Source of the DNA: Legionellales bacterium
Lineage (GTDB): Bacteria > Pseudomonadota > Gammaproteobacteria > JAHCLG01
Reading direction: 5' to 3'
DNA: 64,000 bases
NCBI GenBank assembly: GCA_026125385.1
Contig: JAHCLG010000007.1
Span: 1-64,000 of the forward strand
The position numbers were made by a program, and so were the translations under genes. The notes beneath the pieces are model-generated. The model did not search any database, was not told the DNA's origin, and saw only the letters and a program-made list of their open reading frames with translations. Every line of letters begins with the position of its first letter. The first letter of the stretch is position 1. Positions 28,466 to 38,129 of this stretch are shown here, one piece after another.

Positions 28466-29026
28466 TTATAAATGATGATCGGCCACAGCATATATTCCTG
28501 GAGCGTTACGTAAATATTCTTTGTAGTCCATGCCATAACCAAATAACCATTTGTCGATGACTTTTAAGCCATAATAATCGGCTTCAGCAATACCTCCTTC
28601 TTCGCGAGGTCGCATTTTATCGACTAATACAGCAGAATAAACTTCGCGCGCTTGATGCTGCTGACAATATTCAATAATGGCACTTAAGGTTAAACCCCCA
28701 TCTAAAATTTCATCGACAATTAATACGGTGCGATCGGTTAAATCGATGGTGGGTTCTTTGCGCCATTCTAAAGCACTGGCGTGCGTTTCTTTTCCGTAAC
28801 GCGTAGTATGAACATAGTCTAATTCGAGCGGAAATTCCATGCGCGATAATAATCCCGCGGTGGGAATCACACCGCCAATCATCACACACAATACGACCGG
28901 ATGCTTGGCGTGTAAATCACGCGTGATTTCATTCGCCATGCGATCGATTGCCGCTTCAACTTCTTCACGCGTGTGTAAACAGGTGGCTTGATTAAATACT
29001 TCTTGAATATCGCTAGGAATGCTCAT
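28466..29026 (-). CDS. hpt: Hypoxanthine-guanine phosphoribosyltransferase
   Basis: Salvages hypoxanthine/guanine to IMP/GMP using PRPP. The 186-residue product has the PRPP-binding motif VLIVDEILDGGLT at 101-113, the VMIGGVIPTAGLL loop at about 48-60, and the FGYGMDY base-recognition end. This variant (YGLKVIDKWLFGYGMDYKEY) is like the Hpt-type enzymes of gammaproteobacteria. Its start codon lies within the end of the mscS-like gene (14-bp overlap), implying translational coupling. A related xanthine or general purine specificity cannot be excluded. Confidence 0.9.
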   Translation of the reverse strand: MSIPSDIQEVFNQATCLHTREEVEAAIDRMANEITRDLHAKHPVVLCVMIGGVIPTAGLLSRMEFPLELDYVHTTRYGKETHASALEWRKEPTIDLTDRTVLIVDEILDGGLTLSAIIEYCQQHQAREVYSAVLVDKMRPREEGGIAEADYYGLKVIDKWLFGYGMDYKEYLRNAPGIYAVADHHL

Positions 29027-30146
29027 GTTGAATTTGTCCTTCTACGTTCATTACGGGTTGTTCTGCAATTTTAAGGTGATCGGGAATATATAACGTGCGT
29101 GATGGAAAAGCACATTCTGCCCCATGGGCTGTGATAATATCAATGATGGTTAACAATACCTCTTGTTGCACCGCTTGGAATTTTACCCAATTCGTGGTTT
29201 TAGTAAAAGTGTAAACCATAAAATCTAACGAGGATTGACCAAAATTAATTAAATTCACTATTAAGGTTTGTTGTTGATCGATTTCAGGATGGTGACGCAG
29301 CATGGTTTCTATTTCAGTTAAAATATCGCGCATCTTGGTGGCATCTTCGTAGCGCAATCCTATGGTCATTTTAATTCGACGGTTGGACATTCTCGAGGGA
29401 TTTTCGACTGATACGGTTGAGAAAATAGCATTAGGCACATACAGTGGCCGTTGATCAAAGGTGCGAATACAGGTTAATCGCCAACCAATATATTCAACGG
29501 TTCCTTCAATTTCACGATCGGGCGAGCGCACCCAATCGCCCACTTTAAACGGTTTATCGAGGTAAATCATTAAGCCACCAAAAAAATTGGCTAGAGTATC
29601 TTTTGCGGCAAAACCAACAGCGATACCCCCAAAACCCCCAAAGGCGATGACACTAGAAATGGGCACACCTAAAATGGATAAGGCAATTAATACCGAAGTA
29701 ATGACCACCGAAGCTCGGAGAATTTGCCCGATCGCATTAATTGCCGTTTTATCAAATTCACCTTTGCTAGAATTATTAATTATGATGTTGTGTTCCATGC
29801 GGCGAATAAAACGAATTAATCCCCAAGCGACACAAATCGTGATCCCGAGTGCTCTGACGCTGGTGGTCGCTTGAAATAGCGCTAAATTTTGCTCGGCATA
29901 AGCGCGCACCACATCGGCAGCGTACGTAATTCCCAAAATCCAAATTAAAAATCCAATTGGTTTACGAATGGCAAACCAAATGGCATCTTCAATATGGTTT
30001 TTACTGAATTTAACATGCGGTTTAAAACGTTTAAAAATATTAGCGCTCAGCGCATGAATGGCTGTGGTTAATAAAATAATAAGAAAAGTTTGTAAAATCC
30101 AACCGTGTTTTAAGATAAAATCATGAATGCTATTAAACCAAGACAT
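29013..30146 (-). CDS. MscS-family small-conductance mechanosensitive channel
   Basis: An inner-membrane channel that releases solutes on hypo-osmotic shock. The 377-residue product has several N-terminal transmembrane helices. The pore-lining region SVIAFGGFGGIAVGFAAKDTLANFFGGLMI, with its glycine/alanine packing, is typical of TM3. The beta domain KPFKVGDWVRSPDREIEGTVEYIGWRLTCIRTFDQRPLYVPNAIF follows. It overlaps the nagZ stop by one base and hpt by 14 bp, so it belongs to a tight operon. Confidence 0.93.
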   Translation of the reverse strand: MSWFNSIHDFILKHGWILQTFLIILLTTAIHALSANIFKRFKPHVKFSKNHIEDAIWFAIRKPIGFLIWILGITYAADVVRAYAEQNLALFQATTSVRALGITICVAWGLIRFIRRMEHNIIINNSSKGEFDKTAINAIGQILRASVVITSVLIALSILGVPISSVIAFGGFGGIAVGFAAKDTLANFFGGLMIYLDKPFKVGDWVRSPDREIEGTVEYIGWRLTCIRTFDQRPLYVPNAIFSTVSVENPSRMSNRRIKMTIGLRYEDATKMRDILTEIETMLRHHPEIDQQQTLIVNLINFGQSSLDFMVYTFTKTTNWVKFQAVQQEVLLTIIDIITAHGAECAFPSRTLYIPDHLKIAEQPVMNVEGQIQHEHS

Positions 30147-31168
30147 TACTGGACATCTCCTGATTTCATTTTTGCGATCAATTCAGCTTGCACTTGCCAT
30201 TCTGGCAAATGTTGTAATTCTTCCCAAGAATATTTTTTTGAGTGACGCAAGTTCAATAATTTTTTATTGAGTGTTTGATCGATGGGATAAGACCATTTTT
30301 CGAGTACCGCCAGCACATTAGGGCGATCGTTACAGATGAGCGCGAGATCGCATCCGGCCTCAAACGCGAGTGTTAAGCAGGTAAAAATATCACCTAGGTT
30401 GCACGCTGCTTTCATTGATAAATCGTCACAGACAATGAGTCCAGAATATTCTAGTTGTTGACGTAACACCGTTTGTAGCCAATAAGGAGAAAATCCTGCC
30501 GGAAGTTTATCGACTTTTGCATAAGTGACATGCGCCGGCATAATTAAATCGAGTTTTGCCGCTAAGGCTTTAAATGGCTTTAAATCGTTTTGCTCAATCT
30601 CGGCAAATTCACGCTGATCGAAAACACTGGTTAAATGAGAATCGGCTTCTACGCTGCCGTGTCCGGGAAAGTGTTTTCCACACACCACCGCACCCGCTTG
30701 ATGAGCAGCATCAATAAAGACTTCCGCAAGTTTAATGACTTCATCGGGATGGGAAGCAAAAGCGCGATCGCCTATCACTGAACTGTCTCTGCGATATAAA
30801 TCTAATACCGGTGCAAAACTAAAATCGATCCCCACCGCGAGCGTTTCTGCGATAAGTTGGGTAGCCATCATTTTTAATTCTGCTAAGGCTATTTGTGGTT
30901 GTTGTCGAAAGTGTTGGCCAAAATAATAAAGAGGTGGTAATGGGGTGAATTGATGTTTTAATCGTTGTACGCGCCCACCTTCTTGATCGACACAAATGAA
31001 TAAATCAGGATTGATGTCGCGAATGTGTTGCGTTAGTGCTTGTACTTGCTGGGGAGTGTCGATATTGCGCGAAAATAAAATGATTCCAGCAATGGCCTCG
31101 TGGCGTAATAAATCGTATTCATCGGCGGCGATTTCCCTACCATTAAGATCAATAATTAAACGTGACAT
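30146..31168 (-). CDS. nagZ: Beta-N-acetylhexosaminidase NagZ
   Basis: Cytoplasmic glycoside hydrolase family 3 enzyme that removes GlcNAc from anhydro-muropeptides during peptidoglycan recycling. The 340-residue product has the GH3 signature K165-HFPGHGSVEADSH178, including the catalytic Asp176/His178 pair. The nucleophile Asp248 lies in CDDLSMKA. Length matches NagZ. It lies 11 bp downstream of the DUF1820 gene, and its stop overlaps the start of the mscS-like gene (TAATG), so these are co-translated. Confidence 0.95.
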   Translation of the reverse strand: MSRLIIDLNGREIAADEYDLLRHEAIAGIILFSRNIDTPQQVQALTQHIRDINPDLFICVDQEGGRVQRLKHQFTPLPPLYYFGQHFRQQPQIALAELKMMATQLIAETLAVGIDFSFAPVLDLYRRDSSVIGDRAFASHPDEVIKLAEVFIDAAHQAGAVVCGKHFPGHGSVEADSHLTSVFDQREFAEIEQNDLKPFKALAAKLDLIMPAHVTYAKVDKLPAGFSPYWLQTVLRQQLEYSGLIVCDDLSMKAACNLGDIFTCLTLAFEAGCDLALICNDRPNVLAVLEKWSYPIDQTLNKKLLNLRHSKKYSWEELQHLPEWQVQAELIAKMKSGDVQ

Positions 31169-31179
31169 AGTGATTTCTC

Positions 31180-31518
31180 CTAACTCACATCGCGTGGAGT
31201 ATAAATGGGGCCGGGGAATTGCGTAATGTTACCTTCTTTATTGCTGACATTGGTGATTTTAGCTAAGCCTTCGCGTTCAACTTCATCGATGCGCAATATT
31301 GCATGCATGGGCACAAAACTGACGGTAACATCGGCAAATTCCAGTTTTAAGCGTTCTTCGGAAGGATCAACAACGACTTGCGTATTTTCACCAAAAACAA
31401 ATTCACTGAGTTCAATAAAACCAAATAAATCACTGCTAGCGATGGATCGCACGTAGACTTCATAGATTTTATTGTGGCTAACAAAGGAAACTCGATAAAT
31501 TTTTTTGCGGTTACTCAT
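31180..31518 (-). CDS. DUF1820-family protein
   Basis: A 112-residue cytoplasmic protein of unknown function. It has the family features KIYRVSFVSHNKIYEVYVR, LFGFIELSEFVFG, VVVDPSEERLKLEF and VPMHAILRIDEVEREGLAKI. Family members are widespread in gammaproteobacteria. It is 11 bp upstream of nagZ and seems to be the leading gene of the nagZ-mscS-hpt-SNF2 run. No enzyme motif is apparent. Confidence 0.88.
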   Translation of the reverse strand: MSNRKKIYRVSFVSHNKIYEVYVRSIASSDLFGFIELSEFVFGENTQVVVDPSEERLKLEFADVTVSFVPMHAILRIDEVEREGLAKITNVSNKEGNITQFPGPIYTPRDVS

Positions 31519-31635
31519 GCGTTATTACTCAATATCTTTTCAGGGAAAGTGGAGTATTATACTGATTGAGGAGAAAAATGCGAATTATCGCCCATATTCG
31601 ATGAATAAATGCTTGGCATGCGTTCAACGGCTGGA

Positions 31636-32220
31636 TCACGGAGTTAAATACGCTTCTTCTTGTGAGGTATTTTTCCGGCCTAATATGGCATTGCGATGAG
31701 GAAAACGGCCAAATTGTTCGATAATGCGATAGTGTTCTAGGGCATAATGATAAAAATTTTCAAAGATAGGACGGGTTTCAGGTAAGGCCAAATCGACTAA
31801 ACTTTTAAATCCCACTACGGATTTGATTTGATCTTCCCGATCTTCGCTATGTTCTAACGGCAAATAAAAAAAGACTCGTTCTATTAAACTTAAACGTTGA
31901 TCAAATTCTTTTTCCAGCCCTTCGTAACATAATCGCAAGGCTTGGTCGTCTTGAGCGAAACTACTGGGTTTACCCCGGTAAATATTGCGAGAAAATTGAT
32001 CTAAGACAATGATCGCGGCGAGTAATCCTCGCGGTGTTTCATACCAATGGGCTAATTCGTTATTTTTAATGGCGAGTAACACGGGTTGAAAACGGTGGCG
32101 AATTTCTTCATCGGTGTTAGCTTCTGCACCAAACCATAAACGAGTGCGTTCATCATCGGGTAAGTCGGCATGCTCGGCGGGACCAAACCAATAACTCAAA
32201 ATTGCCTCAATTCGCTCCAT
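31636..32220 (-). CDS. DUF924-family protein
   Basis: A 194-residue protein with YWFGPA near the start, RLWFGAEANTDEEIRHRFQPVL, AIIVLDQFSRNIYRGKPSSFAQD, and VFFYLPLEHSEDREDQ, all characteristic of the helical TPR-like DUF924 family. The C-terminal GRFPHRNAILGRKNTSQEEAYL is also typical. The function of the family is not established. It lies on the same strand as DUF1820 but is separated by 117 bp, so it may be transcribed independently. Confidence 0.92.
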   Translation of the reverse strand: MERIEAILSYWFGPAEHADLPDDERTRLWFGAEANTDEEIRHRFQPVLLAIKNNELAHWYETPRGLLAAIIVLDQFSRNIYRGKPSSFAQDDQALRLCYEGLEKEFDQRLSLIERVFFYLPLEHSEDREDQIKSVVGFKSLVDLALPETRPIFENFYHYALEHYRIIEQFGRFPHRNAILGRKNTSQEEAYLTP

Positions 32221-32452
32221 GCTTGCCCTCTTGTTACCTCAATCTCGAATTTCTTCACCTTGATAATTATTGAGCATACCTGATTTTTTACCATTGCGCT
32301 ATCTTAACCTGCTGATTATTTTAGGATTATTTTGCTGCTTGCGCATTGCTCTTGGGTTGACTATAGTAGGCGAGCATTTTAACGTGATAATACAACAATA
32401 AAATTATCACTTTGAATATGAGTTTTTTTATTTTCAAGAAGGAAAAATTACT

Positions 32453-32857
32453 ATGAAATTAACCCATAAAACAGCAATCGTTATTGCAGCAGTTGGAATA
32501 TTATTTTCTTCCGTTGTTAGCTATGCGAATGGTATTACAATGATTAATAATACCAATAAAACTATTTACGCAGAATGCAATACCCATAAAGATCCAGTTA
32601 ATTTAACCGTTGGCAGTACATCAAACTTTCCTTGGTATTTGCTTAATATTCTTGTTTGTAAACAAGAGACTGGAAATATTTGGACATTTTACGATGATGC
32701 AAATTATTCTCATCAAATCGGTAAAGCCAGTATGGATTTATCAAACTCTGATAGTCTAGGAAATATTCATGATGTTACAACAATTACTGGCTATAGCGCG
32801 TCCGTTTCACCGTTAAATCAAGCAAGCAGCAACGTCACTGTTACCATATCAAACTAG
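32453..32857 (+). CDS. Small exported protein of unknown function
   Basis: The 134-residue product has an N-terminal signal peptide (MKLTHKTAIVIAAVGILFSSVVSYANG) with probable cleavage after Ala-Asn or ANG near residue 26. The mature part is small and beta-rich (ITMINNTNKTIYAEC; ASVSPLNQASSNVTVTISN) with at least two cysteines. It should be periplasmic or secreted. No family is recognised. The ATG has an AAGGA ribosome site. It faces the fadL-like gene across a shared terminator. Confidence 0.8.
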   Translation: MKLTHKTAIVIAAVGILFSSVVSYANGITMINNTNKTIYAECNTHKDPVNLTVGSTSNFPWYLLNILVCKQETGNIWTFYDDANYSHQIGKASMDLSNSDSLGNIHDVTTITGYSASVSPLNQASSNVTVTISN

Positions 32858-32870
32858 TTGATCACCAAAA

Positions 32871-32900
32871 TAAAAAGGGAAGCCTAAGCTTCCCTTTTTA
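32871..32900. terminator. Bidirectional intrinsic terminator
   Basis: AAAAAGGGAAGC pairs with GCTTCCCTTTTT around a CTAA loop, with A/T runs on both sides. It lies between the convergent exported-protein gene and the fadL-like gene and should end both transcripts. Confidence 0.88.
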
Positions 32901-32911
32901 TTTTTATTGGC

Positions 32912-34222
32912 TTACAAAAACTTCCAACTTAATTCAGCTCCTAAAACATCGGCATGAGATTTCACATTACCGATAACCGTCGTAGTTGAAGGGCCGACCG
33001 ATGCTTGATTATTCACTGGCGCATTTTGTAAAAATAAATGCGTCCAGCCGACATCGATACCCAGCGCTTCGCTTGGTTGAAAGTGAGCACCCACCGCCAC
33101 CGCAATCCGATTGGAGTCGGGAAGACGTAAATTACGATAAAGGGTTTTAATCGGTGCTTTGTCATAACCCACGCCCAATTTTGCAGTAATTTTATCGGTT
33201 AATTTATAGTGCGTGCCTAATGAAAAATTCCAGGTGTTACGATAATAAGCATCTACACCCGCAGTCAGTGTATTGAGATTAAAGTTTTGATCTAATCCTG
33301 CGACATTTACTAATACTAAGCGTTTAATGACATCCCATTGCGTGTAATAGGCGCTGCCTAAAATCGCCCAACGATCATTCATGTCGTGGTAAAAACTGAT
33401 CGTGGTTGTCGCTGGCAAGGTGATATCTGCTGTTAAGGTATTACTATTAAATTGATCAACAGGAGGAACATTTAACGCCAAGAGTCCCCAAAAATAACTC
33501 GTGCCTTTTAAGTGGTGCACCACTTTTGAACGGTAGGAAATACCCATACGAGTTTGCGGTGTAAACTGGTATAAGACACCCGCATGCCACCCATTCCCCC
33601 AATTTTTTCCTTTGTTACGACTGGTGGTATCGACCACATTCGTGGGGCCAACGCCGGCGACTTGGTTAAATTGCACATTCATGTATTGCGCGTCCCAACC
33701 GGCACCTACGGATAATTGCTTCGTGAGCGCAAAGCCAAGTGAGGGGCTAATATCGACTGTTTTAACCGAAGTTAAAGTATTTGAATAACGCACAATCGAA
33801 TCTTCTTTCCACGCGGTTTCTAAACCAAATGGCACTGTCACGTCAAAACCAAAGCCCACGCGATCGCTTAAAGGAGCGGCATAATGAAAATTGGGGATCG
33901 CATTGGCATTACCCGCTTGCGCCGTACCGGTTGCCGAATAACCCAAATTGGTGCTGGCTTGGCCGGTAAATTGAATGTCGGTAATAATTCCTGCTACGCC
34001 TAAATTCAATTCTTGATGTTTGAGTCGAACTAAACCCGCGGGATTATAAAATCCGGTACTGGCATCATTGGCAAGTGCCGCACCACCTGATTGATAATCC
34101 CCCGTGCCAGCAGCCGATTCTTCGAGTAATTGAAAGCCCGACGCAAACGTGCTCAAGGATATTCCCGCTAGTAAGCTTAGTATCCCCGCTTTGATCAATT
34201 GCAAACGCAATGTGTTTTTCAT
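32912..34222 (-). CDS. fadL: FadL-family outer-membrane long-chain fatty acid transporter
   Basis: A 436-residue beta-barrel precursor with a signal peptide ending SLSTFASG. The FadL hallmark GFQLLEESAAGTGDYQSGGAALANDASTGFYNPAGLVRL comes next. The sequence alternates polar and hydrophobic residues through the barrel and ends in LSWKFL with a terminal aromatic/hydrophobic pattern, as expected for BAM-assembled proteins. Genes for a thiolase and a dehydrogenase/hydratase lie directly upstream on the same strand, consistent with import of long-chain fatty acids for beta-oxidation. Confidence 0.93.
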   Translation of the reverse strand: MKNTLRLQLIKAGILSLLAGISLSTFASGFQLLEESAAGTGDYQSGGAALANDASTGFYNPAGLVRLKHQELNLGVAGIITDIQFTGQASTNLGYSATGTAQAGNANAIPNFHYAAPLSDRVGFGFDVTVPFGLETAWKEDSIVRYSNTLTSVKTVDISPSLGFALTKQLSVGAGWDAQYMNVQFNQVAGVGPTNVVDTTSRNKGKNWGNGWHAGVLYQFTPQTRMGISYRSKVVHHLKGTSYFWGLLALNVPPVDQFNSNTLTADITLPATTTISFYHDMNDRWAILGSAYYTQWDVIKRLVLVNVAGLDQNFNLNTLTAGVDAYYRNTWNFSLGTHYKLTDKITAKLGVGYDKAPIKTLYRNLRLPDSNRIAVAVGAHFQPSEALGIDVGWTHLFLQNAPVNNQASVGPSTTTVIGNVKSHADVLGAELSWKFL

Positions 34223-34252
34223 GATAAATAAAATCCCCCTACCTAATATTTT

Positions 34253-35455
34253 TTATAACGCTTCGTAAATTCCAGCAGCCCCCATGCCCGTGCCAATACA
34301 CATGGTGACCAAGCCATATTTTAATTGATGACGTCTTAAACCATGTAGTAAGGTTGCCGAGCGAATAGCGCCGGTGGCCCCTAAAGGATGTCCCCAAGAA
34401 ATCGCACCACCTAATGGATTGGTTTTAGCCGGATCTAATTTCACTTCTTTCATCACCGCTAACGTTTGAGCGGCAAAAGCTTCGTTTAATTCGATCCAGT
34501 CGATGTCATCTAAGCTTAAATTTGCGGCTTTTAAGGCTTTAGGAATCGCAGCAATCGGACCAATGCCCATATATTGCGGTGGCACACCGGCGACGTTAAA
34601 GGTGATAAAGCGTGCAAGCGGCGTTAAATCATAATCTTTTAGCGCTTGTTCGCTCACCACTAATAATGCCCCTGCACCATCACTCATTTGCGAGGTATTG
34701 CCGGCGGTGACTGTGCCATTGGCTTTAAATACCGTTTTTAATTTGGCTAATTGTTCCATGGTGGAACCCGCACGAGGTCCTTCGTCGAGGGTGATTTCGC
34801 GCTGTTTAGCAATAATTTCGCCGGTTTCTAAATCGGCGAAATTTTCACGCACCATAATCGGCGCGATTTCATCTTTAAATTCGCCCATTTCAATGGCTTT
34901 TAAAGCGCGACGATGACTTTCTAGGGCAAAGGCATCTTGTTCTTCACGTGAGACGTGATATTTTTCGGCGACCAATTCGGCGGTTAAACCCATGCCATAA
35001 GCGATGTTTTCATGTTCACCTTGGTTAGTAAAAAAATTAGGATTCGCACCAAATTTATTGCCGCCCATAGGGACCATGGTCATGCTTTCGGTGCCACCAG
35101 CGATGATCACATCGGCGTGCCCTAGCATGATCCGTTCCGCTGCGAGTGCCACGGTTTGAATTCCAGAACAGCAAAAGCGATTGACAGTCATGCCAGGAAC
35201 GGTATCGGGGAGTCCGGCTAAGAGTAAAGCAATTCGCGCCACATTCATGCCTTGTTCGGCTTCTGGCATAGCACAACCTAAAATCACATCATCCACTTTT
35301 TCTTTGGGAATTTGCGGATTTTTTTCCATAACTTTGGCAATGACGTGAGCGGCTAAATCATCAGGGCGCACGTGTTGAAAAACACCTCGCGCTTTGCCCA
35401 CGGGTGTGCGCAGTGCAGTTGCAATATAAGCGTCTTGAATTAGTTTTGTCATCAT
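34253..35455 (-). CDS. fadA: Acetyl-CoA acyltransferase (thiolase)
   Basis: The last step of beta-oxidation: thiolytic release of acetyl-CoA. The 400-residue product has the active-site cysteine in NRFCCSGIQTV (about residues 88-98), the GGTESMTMVPMGG loop, ELNEAFAAQTLAV, the histidine in SWGHPLGATGA and the second cysteine in MCIGTGMGAAGI. The two ATG codons in tandem are preceded by GGAG. It lies 27 bp downstream of the dehydrogenase/hydratase gene and 30 bp upstream of fadL. It pairs with a FadB/FadN-type protein rather than fadIJ. Confidence 0.94.
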   Translation of the reverse strand: MMTKLIQDAYIATALRTPVGKARGVFQHVRPDDLAAHVIAKVMEKNPQIPKEKVDDVILGCAMPEAEQGMNVARIALLLAGLPDTVPGMTVNRFCCSGIQTVALAAERIMLGHADVIIAGGTESMTMVPMGGNKFGANPNFFTNQGEHENIAYGMGLTAELVAEKYHVSREEQDAFALESHRRALKAIEMGEFKDEIAPIMVRENFADLETGEIIAKQREITLDEGPRAGSTMEQLAKLKTVFKANGTVTAGNTSQMSDGAGALLVVSEQALKDYDLTPLARFITFNVAGVPPQYMGIGPIAAIPKALKAANLSLDDIDWIELNEAFAAQTLAVMKEVKLDPAKTNPLGGAISWGHPLGATGAIRSATLLHGLRRHQLKYGLVTMCIGTGMGAAGIYEAL

Positions 35456-35482
35456 TCGTTCTCCGTGAAATTCGCGCGTTAA

Positions 35483-37858
35483 TTAATTACGTAAAGGTTT
35501 ACCGGTTTGCAACATATGGGCAATACGGGCTTGAGTTTTTTCCGTTTGGGCCAGGGCTACAAATAATTCGCGTTCGAGTCGTAATAACCAGGCTTCATCG
35601 ACTAAGGAATTGGCTTCGATATCGCCACCACACATTACGTTTGCGATATTTAAGCCAATATGGAAATCGTGATCGGAAATAAATCCACCTTCGCGATAAT
35701 TAACGAGTAACATGTGTAATGTCGCAATACCGGCTTTACCAGCGACTTGAATGCGCGTGGGTAACGGCGGACGATAACCCGCGGCTGCTAACGCTTGCGC
35801 TTGTTGGATGGCGACAAATAATATTTCATCGCTATTCATGACAATGGTATCTTGTTCGCGTAAATAAAATTTCGTTTTCGCTTCGATAGCACTACCTGCG
35901 ACTTCTGCCATGGCAATATTTTTAAAATAATGCTGCAAGTAATGAAACGGTTCATCGCCGTAGCGCGTCGCTAAGTGATGCGCGCGTAAAGCAAATTCTT
36001 TACAACCACCACCAGCGGGTAATAACCCCACGCCGGCTTCGACTAAGCCAATATAAGATTCAAAGGCCGCCACCGCATGATCGCAATGCATTGTTAATTC
36101 GCAACCACCGCCAAACACATAACCACGTACCGCAGCTACGGTGGGAATACGCGAATAACGCAGCATCATTGAAGTCTCTTGGAATTTTGCGACTAATTGC
36201 TCGACATCATTAAAACGTCCTGCTTGCATTGCACTCACAGCACCCGATAAATCGGCACCCGCACTAAAGTGCTCGCCTTGACGTTGCCAAAGCACTAATC
36301 CCGCGAAATCTTGTTCAGCAATACGAATAGCTTCTTGCAATCCGTCTAATACGGCCATACTCACAGTATTCATTTTGGTTTTGAAGCTTGCAATTGCAAT
36401 GTTGTGATCGGCAAAATGCCATAGACGCAAACCTTCATTTTCAAAAATCGTGTGGCCTTCGTTAAACACCTCATTGAGTACTGGCTCGGGAAAATATTGG
36501 CGTTGATACACCGGCAGATCCGAACGTGATTGAAATTGATTGTGCTTAGGTGAAAATGCACCCACAGCACTATAAACTTCATTGCGATTAACCCACTCGG
36601 GTAAACTCACTACAGCCATAGCTTTTTCTTGCTGAATATTCTGTTCAATGGCTTGAAAAATTTCTTGAAATCCGGCGGATTGCCAAATTTCAAATGGACC
36701 TTGTTTCCAGCCAAATCCCCAACGGATCGCTAAATCGACATCGCGAACATTTTCTGCGATATCGGTTAAATGATACGCCGTGTAATGAAATAAATCGCGG
36801 AAAATAGCCCATAAAAATTGAGCTTGTGGATGAGAGCTTTGACGCAATTTAGCGAAGCGTTCCGCAGGTTGTTTGATTTTTAACAGTTCTAAAACACCCG
36901 CATCTACCGTCGCTTGTGCGGCTTGATAGTCCTGAGTTTTAGGATTAAAAACTTGAATGACTTTTCCTTGTTTACGATAAATCCCTGCACCGGCTTTTTG
37001 ACCTAACGCGCCTTTTTCGATTAGCTGCATGAGCCAGTCGGGTAATTGAAAATAACGATGCCAAGGATCATCTGGCAACTGATCAAACATGGTTTTAACC
37101 ACATGCGCCATGACATCTAAGCCCACCACATCTAAGGTGCGATAGGTGGCACTTTTAGCGCGACCAATTTTCGTGCCGGTTAATTCATCCACGACTTCAA
37201 ACGGAATATTGAATTGCTCCGCATGATGCAAAGTGGCTAAAAAAGAAAAAACCCCAATGCGGTTAGCAATAAAATTTGGCGTGTCTTTGGCGTAAATAAC
37301 TCCTTTACCAAGAGTCGTCACTAAAAAAGTTTCTAAGTTCGGTAACATTGTGGGATCGGTTTTTGCCGAAGGGGTGATTTCGACCAGTTTCATATAACGC
37401 GGTGGATTAAAAAAATGAATACCACAAAAACGCGAACGTAATTTTTTCGGTAGCGCATCAGATAATTGATTGATGTTTAAACCAGACGTGTTGCTGGCAA
37501 TAATCGCGTTGTCATGAAGATAATCGGCGATATGCTCGTATAACTCGACTTTCCAATCCATGCGCTCAGCGATTGCCTCGATGATTAAATCGCAATCCTT
37601 TAATAAGGCTAAATCGGTTTTATAATTTGCAGGAATCAAATACTGAGCTTTGGCCGTTTCCGCCAGTGGTGCTGGCTTTAATTGGGTTAAGCGTTTAATC
37701 GCGGATTTGGCGATGTGTGATACGTCGGCATTTTTTTCATCGGCCAAATCAAATAAAATGGTTTCGACATTCGCATTGGTTAACAGTGCTGCAATTTGCG
37801 CTCCCATCACCCCTGCACCCAACACAGCCGCTTTGCGCACGGCAATCGTTCCTGTCAT
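35483..37858 (-). CDS. 3-hydroxyacyl-CoA dehydrogenase/enoyl-CoA hydratase fusion
   Basis: A 791-residue bifunctional beta-oxidation enzyme with the order reversed compared with FadB. The NAD-binding dehydrogenase comes first (LGAGVMGAQIAALL near residues 13-26; CGIHFFNPPRYMKLVEI; GVIYAKDTPNFIANRIG). The enoyl-CoA hydratase domain is C-terminal (FSAGADLSGAV and VRGYVFGGGCELTMHCDHAVA around residues 530-610). This layout matches the FadN type. Its partner thiolase follows 27 bp downstream. The presence of a second set (fadE-fadI-fadJ) 4 kb away implies separate substrates or conditions. Confidence 0.93.
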   Translation of the reverse strand: MTGTIAVRKAAVLGAGVMGAQIAALLTNANVETILFDLADEKNADVSHIAKSAIKRLTQLKPAPLAETAKAQYLIPANYKTDLALLKDCDLIIEAIAERMDWKVELYEHIADYLHDNAIIASNTSGLNINQLSDALPKKLRSRFCGIHFFNPPRYMKLVEITPSAKTDPTMLPNLETFLVTTLGKGVIYAKDTPNFIANRIGVFSFLATLHHAEQFNIPFEVVDELTGTKIGRAKSATYRTLDVVGLDVMAHVVKTMFDQLPDDPWHRYFQLPDWLMQLIEKGALGQKAGAGIYRKQGKVIQVFNPKTQDYQAAQATVDAGVLELLKIKQPAERFAKLRQSSHPQAQFLWAIFRDLFHYTAYHLTDIAENVRDVDLAIRWGFGWKQGPFEIWQSAGFQEIFQAIEQNIQQEKAMAVVSLPEWVNRNEVYSAVGAFSPKHNQFQSRSDLPVYQRQYFPEPVLNEVFNEGHTIFENEGLRLWHFADHNIAIASFKTKMNTVSMAVLDGLQEAIRIAEQDFAGLVLWQRQGEHFSAGADLSGAVSAMQAGRFNDVEQLVAKFQETSMMLRYSRIPTVAAVRGYVFGGGCELTMHCDHAVAAFESYIGLVEAGVGLLPAGGGCKEFALRAHHLATRYGDEPFHYLQHYFKNIAMAEVAGSAIEAKTKFYLREQDTIVMNSDEILFVAIQQAQALAAAGYRPPLPTRIQVAGKAGIATLHMLLVNYREGGFISDHDFHIGLNIANVMCGGDIEANSLVDEAWLLRLERELFVALAQTEKTQARIAHMLQTGKPLRN

Positions 37859-38074
37859 CTCAAAATCCCCCTAAATCGATATGAATGATCAAAGGCCGCC
37901 ATGGTAACATAATTTTGTGGCGTGGAAAGCATAAACAGTCGGTGCGGTGCAGCAAATGAAGGGGGGGTAATGATAAACTCGCGCGGCGAGGAATGGTATG
38001 TTTACTTAAATTTTGATCAGCTTAATAACGAGTAAAGTTTCTAAAACGTAATAAATCTCACCCTCCCCAAAAAC

Positions 38075-38099
38075 ATACCGCGGCATTAAGCCGCGGTAT
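38075..38099 (-). terminator. CCGCGG hairpin, likely terminator of the acidic gene
   Basis: ATACCGCGGC pairs perfectly with GCCGCGGTAT around an ATTAA loop. On the minus strand it is followed by GTTTTTGGGG, 30 bp after the acidic gene's stop. Its stem and loop resemble the hairpin at 356-377. Confidence 0.65.
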
Positions 38100-38129
38100 C
38101 AATGAATTCCATTAAACAGACGTATTTGC

